The position numbers and the translations under genes were made by a program. Under the pieces are notes generated by a model, which saw only the letters and a list, made by a program, of their open reading frames with translations, was not told the origin of the DNA and made no database searches. Shown here one piece after another: positions 1 to 7,308 of a stretch of DNA of 10,008 nucleotides. The number at the start of each line of letters is the position of its first letter. The stretch's first letter is position 1. This stretch comes from JACPLA01 sp035291905 (lineage in GTDB: Bacteria > Bacteroidota > Ignavibacteria > UBA10030), in the NCBI GenBank assembly GCA_035291905.1, contig DATDRF010000053.1, positions 1 through 10,008 of the forward strand, read 5' to 3'.

Positions 1-288
1 GTATACCGCCGGGCCCGTGAGAGATCTGTTCAGCGAGACGAGCCCCTGCTTCGTCGGATCGGGGACAACGATGTGCTCCGGATAGCGATCGACCGGGACC
101 TTGTCCTTGAGAAGTCGCAGGGTCTCATTTGAACTGAGCCATTTCCCTTCCGGGCTGATTCCGATGGGAAGAACCTCATATTTTTCCCTGTCCAGTGCCT
201 GCATCACCGACGCGGCGGAAACCAGCGACACTTCATGCTCGGCCGACCTGCCTCCGAAAACGACACCGACCTTGATCTTGTTGGACAC
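1..288 (-). CDS. ddl: D-alanine--D-alanine ligase, N-terminal part (runs off the left edge)
   Basis: Ddl joins two D-alanines using ATP in the cytoplasm, making the dipeptide for peptidoglycan precursors. Only the first ~96 residues are present. Near the N-terminus the sequence reads KVGVVFGGRSAEHEVSLVSA, the Ddl signature; Glu17 corresponds to the conserved Glu (E15 of E. coli DdlB) that contacts the substrate. The ATP-grasp domain lies outside the window. The stretch after residue ~50 is longer than in short DdlB forms, more like DdlA-type enzymes. Start choice: an AGGAG lies 7 bases before the GTG at 288, but only 1 base before an in-frame ATG at 294, so GTG is preferred; the two differ by two residues. 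It follows the aldolase by a short gap on the same strand, so the two are probably co-transcribed. The family call is firm and the exact start is less so. Confidence 0.93.
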   Translation of the reverse strand, partial: MSNKIKVGVVFGGRSAEHEVSLVSAASVMQALDREKYEVLPIGISPEGKWLSSNETLRLLKDKVPVDRYPEHIVVPDPTKQGLVSLNRSLTGPAVY

Positions 289-312
289 TGTCATACTCCT
301 GTAGGAGGAATT

Positions 313-1050
313 CTATCTGTCTGTGGATTTGAGTTTCTCGCCAAGCACTTCCCGAATGAGTTGCTTGACGATCTGCTCGGAGATGTCCGTGAGGGGAGGT
401 CGCTCTTTCGAGGGGCCTTTCTCCTGAGCAGCGGCTTTCAGCCTCGCTATTTCCGCCTCGGTGAGAGTCTTCTCTCCGCCGAGCATCCGGGCCACGAAGA
501 GGATGTGAGCGGCATGTTCGACTTTTTCCATCCTGAAGAAGGCCTCCTCGACCGTTGCGCCAAAGGTGACGACACCGTGATTCGCAAGGAGCACGGCGTT
601 GGCCTCTTTGACGTGCGGAGCCAGCGAAGCGGGGACCTCATCGGTCGAAGGTGTTGCATATTCAGCCAGGGGAATCGTGCCCAGGCCCAGTATGACCTCG
701 GGCAGCAGCGCTGTTGAAAGAGGCATACGGGCCGCGGCAAAGCCCGTCGCATGCGAAGGATGGGCATGAACGACAGCCCTGACATCGGGCCGTTGTTTGT
801 AGACAAACAGATGCATGGAAAGTTCAGACGAGGGAGCACTGCTGAGAGTGATCAAGGCGCCCGATGCAGTGACCTCGACGAGATCGGTCTCCGCGACCTG
901 TCCTTTGTTGAGCGATGTTGGTGTTATGAGGATATTTCCGTTTGCGAGCCGTGCGCTGATGTTGCCATCGGTCGCGGTCACAAATCCCCGCTCATAGAGG
1001 CGGTGGCATGCAAGAACAATGTGAGAAGCGATTTCATGGCGGCTAAGCAT
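313..1050 (-). CDS. Class II aldolase/adducin family protein, L-fuculose-phosphate-aldolase-like, with a C-terminal helical extension
   Basis: This is a 245-residue protein of the zinc-dependent class II aldolase family (FucA, RhaD, AraD and relatives), whose members split sugar phosphates such as L-fuculose-1-phosphate into dihydroxyacetone phosphate and an aldehyde. Visible family marks are DGNIS (28-32), ITPTS (42-46), PSSE with Glu76, the zinc pair His95/His97 in VVHAHPSH, and the third zinc ligand His158 in LLANHGVV. Glu76, His95, His97 and His158 match FucA Glu73, His92, His94 and His155. E. coli FucA has 215 residues; this protein adds a polar linker (about 205-221) and an amphipathic helix (222-240). 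The frame stays open upstream to a TTG at 1185, but homology begins at MLSRHEIA, so the ATG at 1050 is chosen. It has no clear Shine-Dalgarno. The exact substrate cannot be read from the sequence; methylthioribulose-phosphate dehydratase or another family activity is possible. It lies upstream of ddl on the same strand and is divergent from hldA. Confidence 0.88.
   Translation of the reverse strand: MLSRHEIASHIVLACHRLYERGFVTATDGNISARLANGNILITPTSLNKGQVAETDLVEVTASGALITLSSAPSSELSMHLFVYKQRPDVRAVVHAHPSHATGFAAARMPLSTALLPEVILGLGTIPLAEYATPSTDEVPASLAPHVKEANAVLLANHGVVTFGATVEEAFFRMEKVEHAAHILFVARMLGGEKTLTEAEIARLKAAAQEKGPSKERPPLTDISEQIVKQLIREVLGEKLKSTDR
331..387 (-). other. Candidate encapsulation-peptide-like helix at the aldolase C-terminus
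   Basis: Residues 222-240 of the aldolase read DISEQIVKQLIREVLGEKL. Ile223, Ile227, Val228, Leu231, Ile232, Val235, Leu236 and Leu240 are spaced as one hydrophobic face of a helix. It is separated from the catalytic fold by a charged, Pro-containing linker (nt 388-438). This linker-plus-short-helix design matches the targeting tails of enzymes packed into bacterial microcompartments, such as PduP, PduD and PduE. No shell gene lies in the window, so the role is inferred from form only. It could instead be an oligomerisation helix. Confidence 0.4.
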
Positions 1051-1059
1051 GACGCTGTG

Positions 1060-1088
1060 ATGATAACAAAAAACGCCACGATGTTCAA
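1060..1088 (-). promoter_or_regulatory. Possible promoter for the aldolase-ddl pair
   Basis: On the minus strand TTGAAC (1088-1083) is followed by a 17-base spacer and TATCAT (1065-1060), the spacing of a sigma-70-type promoter. Transcription would start near 1053, leaving almost no leader before the ATG at 1050. That fits the absence of a Shine-Dalgarno there. The match is by eye in a short AT-richer region, and FCB-group sigma factors may prefer other elements, so confidence is low. Confidence 0.3.
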
Positions 1089-1123
1089 TTGCACTGGTGT
1101 CGGGCTCTCTCCTGCGCAGTTCC

Positions 1124-1154
1124 TTGTATAAGTGAGCACTTCTCGCTATATTTG
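1124..1154 (+). promoter_or_regulatory. Bacteroidota-type promoter upstream of hldA
   Basis: TATATTTG at 1147-1154 is a perfect match to the Bacteroidota -7 consensus TAnnTTTG. A TTG at 1124-1126 sits 20 bases upstream, close to the usual -33 spacing. Transcription would begin around 1161, giving a leader of about 34 bases before the GTG start of hldA. It is placed to drive the whole plus-strand cluster hldA-hldC-tamB-rnr. Confidence 0.55.
1130..1141. promoter_or_regulatory. Small inverted repeat inside the hldA promoter (possible operator)
   Basis: AAGTG AG CACTT forms two 5-base arms around a 2-base centre. It lies between the -33 and -7 elements, where a bound repressor would block the polymerase. 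The arms are short enough to occur by chance, and no regulator gene is in view. Confidence 0.2.
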
Positions 1155-1194
1155 TTACGAAACTGCGTTTTATGCATAACTTCAAGGAACCGCC

Positions 1195-2205
1195 GTGGTA
1201 GACTTTTCAGAAACCCGCATCAAGAAGCTCTTTGAGCAATTCAGCGGAAAGCGCATTGGAGTCGTGGGCGACCTCATGCTGGACCGCTACTATTGGGGTT
1301 CCATCTCAAGGATATCCCCCGAGGCTCCGGTCCCTGTCGTCGAGGTTGAATCACAATCCACGCGGCTCGGCGGCGCAGCCAACGTGGCCAACAATATCGC
1401 GAGCCTTGGCGGAATACCGCTGATGATCGGTGTCATCGGCGATGATAGCGGGGGCAAACGACTGCGGTCGATCGTAGAAGAGGCGGGATTTCCGACTGCA
1501 GGACTTGTCATTGACAAATCAAGGCCGACAACGACCAAGACCCGTGTGATTGCCCACAGCCAGCACGTCGTGCGTATTGACCAGGAAGTCAAGAACGATG
1601 TGGGGAAAGAGATATTGGCGAAGATCCTTGACACCCTGCGGGCAGAGCTTTCCACCCTCGACGCCATCATTCTTGAAGATTACAACAAGGGAGTCGTCGT
1701 CAAGAATCTCATCCATGAGATTTCCGCTCTTGCCCGTAAGGCGGAAAAGACCGTGACTGTCGACCCCAAGTTCCACAACTTCTTCGAATATACGAACGTC
1801 ACGGTCTTCAAGCCCAACCGCAAGGAGACCGAAGAGGCCCTTGGGCGGCGCCTCACCGACGTCCGGAGTATTGAGGAGGCGGGTTGGGACCTCGTGAAGA
1901 GGCTTGAGACAGACAATGTGCTGCTGACACTGGGCGAGAAGGGAATGTCGCTGTTCGAGCGCGGCGGAGATGTGACCCACGTCGAAACGCGCGCTCAACA
2001 TGTCGCTGACGTCTCAGGGGCGGGCGATACGGTGATTTCAACCTTGACCATGGCCATTGTCGCAGGGGCCACCGTCAAGGAGGCCTCGGCGCTTGCCAAT
2101 CACGCCGGTGGCGTGGTGTGCGGAGAGGTTGGAATAGTGCCGATTCAGCGCGACGCCCTCCTGAACGCTGTTCTTGAAAAGCAAAGGTCCGTCTCGCATG
2201 GGTAA
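1195..2205 (+). CDS. hldA: D-glycero-beta-D-manno-heptose-7-phosphate kinase
   Basis: This PfkB/ribokinase-family sugar kinase of 336 residues corresponds to the first domain of E. coli HldE (RfaE). It phosphorylates D-glycero-D-manno-heptose 7-phosphate at C1 in the cytoplasm, on the route to ADP-heptose for the LPS inner core. Visible marks are GDLMLDRYYWG (25-35), RISPEAPVPV (39-48), GGAANVANN (59-67), DPK (190-192), KPNRKE (206-211) and the anion-hole/catalytic motif DVSGAGD (272-278), with Asp278 as the expected base. RISPEAPVPV and GGAANVA are close to identical to HldE and separate it from general ribokinases. The start is a GTG at 1195, preceded by AAGGA at 1184-1188 with 6 bases between. 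The gene stops at 2205, overlapping hldC by 8 bases, so the two HldE activities are on separate proteins here. A Bacteroidota-like promoter lies just upstream. Confidence 0.94.
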   Translation: MVDFSETRIKKLFEQFSGKRIGVVGDLMLDRYYWGSISRISPEAPVPVVEVESQSTRLGGAANVANNIASLGGIPLMIGVIGDDSGGKRLRSIVEEAGFPTAGLVIDKSRPTTTKTRVIAHSQHVVRIDQEVKNDVGKEILAKILDTLRAELSTLDAIILEDYNKGVVVKNLIHEISALARKAEKTVTVDPKFHNFFEYTNVTVFKPNRKETEEALGRRLTDVRSIEEAGWDLVKRLETDNVLLTLGEKGMSLFERGGDVTHVETRAQHVADVSGAGDTVISTLTMAIVAGATVKEASALANHAGGVVCGEVGIVPIQRDALLNAVLEKQRSVSHG

Positions 2206-2677
2206 TGTCGTCAGTCTTCAGGAACTTCTGGTTGCCCGAAAGCGTATAAAGATTGAAGGGAAACGCGTCGTCTTCACCAACGGGTGTTTCGACATTCTGC
2301 ATCGCGGCCACGTTGAGTACCTCAGAAAAGCGAAGGCGTTGGGTGATGTTCTCGTTGTGGGAGTCAATACCGACAGTTCTGTTCGCCGGATCAAAGGACC
2401 TGACAGACCGGTTATCGATGAGAGCGACCGTGCATTCGTCCTGGCTGCACTCGCCTCAGTAGATTATGTTTGTCTTTTCAACGAAGACACTCCGTATGAA
2501 TTGATCCGGGCGTTGGTTCCCGACATGCTTGTCAAAGGTGCTGATTGGGCGATCGAGAAGGTTGTGGGTAGGGATATTGTCGAAGCGGCCGGCGGTTCGG
2601 TTCAAACCATCGAATTCCTTCCAGACCGATCCACCACAGGCATCCTCGAGCGCATTCGAAAGCATCCTTCCCGCTAG
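2198..2677 (+). CDS. hldC: D-glycero-beta-D-manno-heptose 1-phosphate adenylyltransferase
   Basis: This 159-residue nucleotidyltransferase corresponds to the second domain of HldE (RfaE2). It transfers AMP from ATP to heptose-1-phosphate, giving ADP-D-glycero-D-manno-heptose, which HldD then epimerises for the LPS core. The fold's marks are complete: FTNGCFDILHRGH with the HxGH motif at 35-38, LVKGADW (111-117), and the STTGILERI signature (145-153). The ATG at 2198 gives the normal N-terminus. AAAGG at 2183-2187 lies 10 bases upstream, inside the end of hldA. The start lies 8 bases before the end of the kinase stop codon and in a different frame, which suggests translational coupling and equal supply of the two enzymes. 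Other family members (glycerol-3-phosphate or FAD-type cytidylyl/adenylyltransferases) are unlikely given the position after hldA. Confidence 0.94.
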   Translation: MGNVVSLQELLVARKRIKIEGKRVVFTNGCFDILHRGHVEYLRKAKALGDVLVVGVNTDSSVRRIKGPDRPVIDESDRAFVLAALASVDYVCLFNEDTPYELIRALVPDMLVKGADWAIEKVVGRDIVEAAGGSVQTIEFLPDRSTTGILERIRKHPSR

Positions 2678-2714
2678 CAACACGTGTGGTTGGGTTTGAG
2701 AGAGGCATACTGAT

Positions 2715-5700
2715 GTGAAGAGGATTCTTCGGTCTACATATTATACCTCAGTCGTCGTCGTCTTCCTGTTGATCGCCGCATTCGGATTGACGCAGACCCG
2801 CACATTCCGCACGTACGTCCGCACCCTTGCAATCGCACAGCTCCAGACTCTCGTTGACGGTGAGATCGAAATGGGATCCATCGAGGGGAATCTCGGCACT
2901 GGTTTCCACGTCGACAATGTGGGAATCAGAAAAGACGGACGAGAGATCTTCTTCGCCGAAAGGCTTGAGGTAAGATACGACCCGTTGGGATTGCTTGTCC
3001 AGCGGGCGTCCATTTCCCGGATCACGCTTTTGCGGCCCAGGATCCACATTTGGCGTACGACCGACAAAGAGTGGAATGTCAGCAGGATCTTGATCAAGAA
3101 GGCCGAAACGGACACGACTCCCTCCCCCTGGCTTCTGGACTTCGGGCAAATCGAACTCCTGGGCGCCAGTGTCACCCTGGTTGACTCCTTCGCTCTTGAA
3201 AACAGAACAGCGGAAGATTGGGAACGCCATCCCGGGCATGCCTTTGATTACTCAGATCTGGACCTCTCTCCCCTCACTCTTCGGGCAGCCCTGAGGATGC
3301 AGGGGAAGAACACCGAGATCGTGATCCATTCGCTCGATTTCGAGACAACACGGCCCCAATTCACATTGAACCAGCTGTCCGGAGAGTTTACGCTGAGTCC
3401 GCTGTCAACGGAGATCAGGAAACTCGTCATCCGGACTCCCGGGACCTCCCTCACGGTCGACGCACGTCTGGAAGGGGCAAGCCCGTTTTCCGTCGGAAAA
3501 TTGCAGGAGCTTGAAAAAGCGCCGACCAGCCTTTCGGTTTCGGTGGATAAGCTTGAATTCAGCACATTCAAAAGGTTCCTTCCCGGACCGGTCGACTTTC
3601 TCGACAAGGATGCCTCACTGGAAGTCAAGGCACGCGGAACGTTCGGACACCTTCGCGTGGATGAGGCCCAGGTTCGCACTCCGCGAACGTACATTCGAAT
3701 TGCGGGAACGATCGACAATCTTCACAATCCCAGGGACCTCACCCTTAATCTTCATGCGGAAGACAACATCATCCACCCCGCGGATGCCAGAGAACTACTC
3801 CCCGGCCTTGTCCTGCCCGATTTTCAATCGGTTGGTGTCATGAGATGCAATTATACGTTCCAGGGTCAACCGACCAATTTCACGGCGACATTGGATGGAG
3901 ACATCGCGGCCGGCCACTTTGAAACGATCGCGTCGCTTGATCTTCGGGCCAAACCGATGATCTACGATGCGTCTATTTCGACAAAAGGCCTCGACATCGG
4001 TTCCCTCCTCCGTTCCAAAGAACTGCCGAGCAGTCTCAACACAAAAGCGACACTCAAAGGGTCGGGCTTGCGGATTCAGGATATGACCGCGATTCTCAGG
4101 CTTCAGGCGGACACGTCGTCGCTTCTCGAACTTCCCATGCAAAATTCTGTCTTTGTCGTCAACGTGGCCGACAGGACAGTGCGTACGAGCCTGTCGGTCA
4201 ATCTTGGTCCGACGCGCATCGATTTGAACGCACGCACACAATTCCGGAACGACGATTCGACTCTTTACAGTCTGAACGGGAAAGTCTCAGCTCTCAACCT
4301 CGCCGATGTCCTCAGGAAGAGGACGTACGAGAGCGACCTTTCGTTTGACGTTAAGAGCGCAGGGTCCGCATATCGCCTTAATCCCTCCCATGCTCGTACG
4401 GAGATCACTTTCCTCCGTTCAACTTTCGGGAAGGAGATCTTTGAAGACAAGTCGGTGATTGTCGATTATCAAGAGGAAGATACTCTCCACCGGACACTTT
4501 GGGTAAGATCAGAACCTGTCGACGTGAATGTGGAGGGAGCATTCACGGCAGCGGGACTCGTCGAGACTTTTCGACGGACAGGAACACTTCTCGCAGAAGC
4601 TTTGGCACACCGTTTCACCAATCTGGACTCGCTTCGGGCAGCGTCGACCACCGGCAGCCGACAGGCATTCAGAAGCAGGACGGAGCCGCTCCCCGAACCG
4701 ATAGCGGCCACCGTCTCCGCAGACGTCAGAGATTTCCATCCCCTTGGCGTCTTTCTCGGCGAGCCGATGCAGGGTACATCCGATATCAGGGTCGAGGTAG
4801 GAGGGTCCACTGATGATCTTCAACTCAGGGGGGACGTCCGCATCGGACAGTTTGCAATCCGAACGCCGTCGGCGAGTATCGGAATAGTTGAGGGGAAAAC
4901 TTCGTTCTCTCTTGGACGTCTTCAGAGAGTTCAGACCCTTGAGAAATTGGAATCACGGCTTGATTTCGCGGCGCAGCAGGTGTTCTACGACACCCTCATG
5001 ATCAGCGGGGTGAGGATGCAGCACCGACTCAGCAGCGATTCCTCCGTTTACTCATTCGCTGGTATTGTCGATTCCACCATCGGGGTGGAAGCTGAAGGGA
5101 CTTCGCTCTTCGTTCCCAACCTTATCCGTCTCAATCTCTCAAAGTTCCATGTTTCCATTGCAGATTACGCATTTGAGAATTCGGATCCTATTGACCTCGT
5201 GGTCGGAAAAGACGGCGTGCGGGTCAATGCCCTCTCGCTGCAGCATGAGGCCGAGGCGTTAACCATGACGGGCATTCTCGATCCGACCGGTGTCTCGGAC
5301 CTTGAATTCTCAGTGAAGAATTTTCTGATCAAAAACCTCAGGGACTTTTCGCGCAATGAATCATTTGTCGAAAAAGTCAGGGACTTCAACGGAATTCTCG
5401 ACGCAAGCGGAACCTTCAGCGGTAACTTCACGGTGCCGAAATTCGACGTCTCACTGCTTGCGATGGGGGTGACTGTCGGGCCTGCCGTCTTCGGGCAGGT
5501 GTCGGGACGCGGGTCTTACGCAGACGGATTGTCCGATGTCTTTCTTGAGTTCAAGAGCAAACCTGAAGAACGAAACGCAAGGCCCGAGCTTCTGGTTTCG
5601 GGCCGAATGCCGATGAAGCTCGGCCCGGTTTCGCCGGAACGAGCCTCACAGGGAGTCGATCTGACAATCCAGTCCACAGGGTTCCGGCTTGAGTTCCTTG

Positions 5701-7280
5701 ATCCCTTTGTGCCCGTTACGAGCAACCTGACAGGGACACTTCAAGCCGATCTGAGAATGCGGGGAACGCTTTCCGAGCCTCTCTACGAAGGCAGTCTCTC
5801 GATCCAGAATGCCCGTTTCCTGTTCACTCCCGTCGGAATCGCGTACAACCTGAACGGACGGCTTGTTCCCAAAAACCAGACGATAACATTCAGCGGACTG
5901 ACCCTTTCCGACATCGAAGAGGATCGCGTCCCTGGTCTCATTGACGGGTTGGGTTCCATGAAGATCGAGGGAGGTCTCACGCTCGACGGATTTGAGGTGA
6001 GGGACTTCGACCTCACCACCAACGGACAACTCCTGGTCATGAAGGAGAGTTACCGCCTGCCAGGCCTCCCCCTGTACGGGAACGTGTACATCGCAACCGG
6101 CAGCAATCGGCTGCGGTGGTTTGGGACACCCGATCGCTCATTCATGATGGGCGACCTCCTCATCAGGAATGCCAACATTACTTTTCCTCCGTCTCAGGAA
6201 CTTATCAGCGAGAAGACCCGCCTTTTCAGAGTTGATTTTGTCGATGACACAACCCGTCTGGCCGACTCAGACCTGGATACTGACGAAGGTCGGCATCGCA
6301 GGGCAGGAAACGGCACCAGCATGATTCCCGTAACCTCGGAACTGTCGAGGGGAGAACCGCAATCCAAACGCTATGAAAAGTCCTTCCTTGACAACATCGT
6401 GTATGATTTGCGGGTCGAGGCATCAGGGTTGACGCAGGTGCGCTTCATCTTCAACCCGCTCACGAACGAAGAACTGTTTGCCGATCTCAAAGGGAGACTT
6501 GTTTTCGCCAAGGATCCATCGGCCTCCCGATTGACCGGCGAACTGAAGGTCGGTCCCCGCTCCTATTATAAGTACTTCAAGACACTTCAGGCCACCGGCA
6601 AACTCCTCTTCACGGGGGACATTGCCAACCCGGAGCTTGACATAACGGCAACGTACGAGGGGATCTATCAGCCTGACACCACCAGAATAGGCATGAGCGA
6701 ACAGGATAAACAGGAACAGAAAGTCGTGGTCCAGCTCGCCATTACCGGCACCCGGCAGGAGCCAAAGGTGCAGATGGGGCTCGAAGTGTATGACCTTGAC
6801 GGCAACAAGAGAGACCAGAGACCCGATGCGCAGTCGGACGCGATTGCCTTTCTTGTCAGTGGCAGGTTCAAAGATGAAATGACTGAATCGCAGCAATCGT
6901 CACTCACCACCAATCTTCTGAGCAGCATCGGGACATCGCTTCTTTCGGGCCCGCTCACGGAATTCGTGAGAAGCCAGATAGGTTATGTCACCTCCATCGA
7001 TGTCGTCTATTATGGGGGGGTCAACAGGAGCTTCGGGGAGTCGGCCGATGTTCGCATTACCGGAGAGGTTGGAGATGCCGTGATTCGACTTGGCGGACGG
7101 GTCTTCAGCGATCTGGGCAATGCCAATGTCAGCGTGCAGTTCCCCATGAGCAGCGTGATGGGATCCGAGTCCTGGCGTAATCTGATCCTTGAGCTGGAGC
7201 GCCGGGTCGAAGGCGTTGAAAGCATCGAACAGCGAAGACCCTCCAACGGCCTCCGGCTGCTGTACAGAATTACATTCTAA
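2715..7280 (+). CDS. tamB: TamB-family (DUF490) translocation/assembly module protein
   Basis: This very long protein (1521 residues; E. coli TamB has about 1259) is anchored in the inner membrane by one N-terminal helix (about 9-26, VVVVFLLIAAFGL, preceded by KR and R residues). The rest is predicted periplasmic and made of repeating beta-strand stretches, as in the AsmA/TamB bridge proteins that span the periplasm and help outer-membrane protein assembly or lipid transport. An early segment (IEGNLGTGFHVDNV, about 57-70) is typical of family N-termini. The C-terminal TamB domain covers roughly 1150-1521, with SYYKYF at 1283-1288, GDIANPELDI at 1301-1310 and SDAIAFLVSGR near 1374-1384, equivalent to the family's LLxGR motif. 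A polar, low-complexity stretch (about 1180-1225) interrupts it. The protein ends in a strand finishing with Phe. The start is a GTG at 2715, with AGAGG at 2701-2705. It lies 37 bases after hldC, so is probably in the same operon. No TamA/BamA-like partner is in the window. Confidence 0.88.
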   Translation: MKRILRSTYYTSVVVVFLLIAAFGLTQTRTFRTYVRTLAIAQLQTLVDGEIEMGSIEGNLGTGFHVDNVGIRKDGREIFFAERLEVRYDPLGLLVQRASISRITLLRPRIHIWRTTDKEWNVSRILIKKAETDTTPSPWLLDFGQIELLGASVTLVDSFALENRTAEDWERHPGHAFDYSDLDLSPLTLRAALRMQGKNTEIVIHSLDFETTRPQFTLNQLSGEFTLSPLSTEIRKLVIRTPGTSLTVDARLEGASPFSVGKLQELEKAPTSLSVSVDKLEFSTFKRFLPGPVDFLDKDASLEVKARGTFGHLRVDEAQVRTPRTYIRIAGTIDNLHNPRDLTLNLHAEDNIIHPADARELLPGLVLPDFQSVGVMRCNYTFQGQPTNFTATLDGDIAAGHFETIASLDLRAKPMIYDASISTKGLDIGSLLRSKELPSSLNTKATLKGSGLRIQDMTAILRLQADTSSLLELPMQNSVFVVNVADRTVRTSLSVNLGPTRIDLNARTQFRNDDSTLYSLNGKVSALNLADVLRKRTYESDLSFDVKSAGSAYRLNPSHARTEITFLRSTFGKEIFEDKSVIVDYQEEDTLHRTLWVRSEPVDVNVEGAFTAAGLVETFRRTGTLLAEALAHRFTNLDSLRAASTTGSRQAFRSRTEPLPEPIAATVSADVRDFHPLGVFLGEPMQGTSDIRVEVGGSTDDLQLRGDVRIGQFAIRTPSASIGIVEGKTSFSLGRLQRVQTLEKLESRLDFAAQQVFYDTLMISGVRMQHRLSSDSSVYSFAGIVDSTIGVEAEGTSLFVPNLIRLNLSKFHVSIADYAFENSDPIDLVVGKDGVRVNALSLQHEAEALTMTGILDPTGVSDLEFSVKNFLIKNLRDFSRNESFVEKVRDFNGILDASGTFSGNFTVPKFDVSLLAMGVTVGPAVFGQVSGRGSYADGLSDVFLEFKSKPEERNARPELLVSGRMPMKLGPVSPERASQGVDLTIQSTGFRLEFLDPFVPVTSNLTGTLQADLRMRGTLSEPLYEGSLSIQNARFLFTPVGIAYNLNGRLVPKNQTITFSGLTLSDIEEDRVPGLIDGLGSMKIEGGLTLDGFEVRDFDLTTNGQLLVMKESYRLPGLPLYGNVYIATGSNRLRWFGTPDRSFMMGDLLIRNANITFPPSQELISEKTRLFRVDFVDDTTRLADSDLDTDEGRHRRAGNGTSMIPVTSELSRGEPQSKRYEKSFLDNIVYDLRVEASGLTQVRFIFNPLTNEELFADLKGRLVFAKDPSASRLTGELKVGPRSYYKYFKTLQATGKLLFTGDIANPELDITATYEGIYQPDTTRIGMSEQDKQEQKVVVQLAITGTRQEPKVQMGLEVYDLDGNKRDQRPDAQSDAIAFLVSGRFKDEMTESQQSSLTTNLLSSIGTSLLSGPLTEFVRSQIGYVTSIDVVYYGGVNRSFGESADVRITGEVGDAVIRLGGRVFSDLGNANVSVQFPMSSVMGSESWRNLILELERRVEGVESIEQRRPSNGLRLLYRITF

Positions 7281-7308
7281 TTGTCCACCACGGCAGTCAC
7301 TTCCACAT

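Noticed and set aside
235..717. A 160-codon plus-strand open frame opposite the aldolase
   Set aside because: It is the antisense shadow of a clear class II aldolase; its translation has no recognisable domain and no good ribosome site.
1051..1185. Upstream extension of the aldolase to a TTG at 1185
   Set aside because: The extra 45 residues show no family similarity and would run across the divergent promoter region; homology starts at the ATG at 1050.
1519..2001. A 160-codon minus-strand open frame opposite hldA
   Set aside because: It lies wholly opposite conserved kinase motifs and its translation resembles no family.
2678..2692. CAAC/GTTG hairpin around the ACACGTGT palindrome between hldC and tamB
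   Set aside because: The stem is only four base pairs and there is no following T run, so it is not a terminator; the genes probably read through.
2751..2762. Four tandem GTC units at the start of tamB
   Set aside because: They encode the Val-rich part of the membrane helix; the array is too short to call a repeat element.
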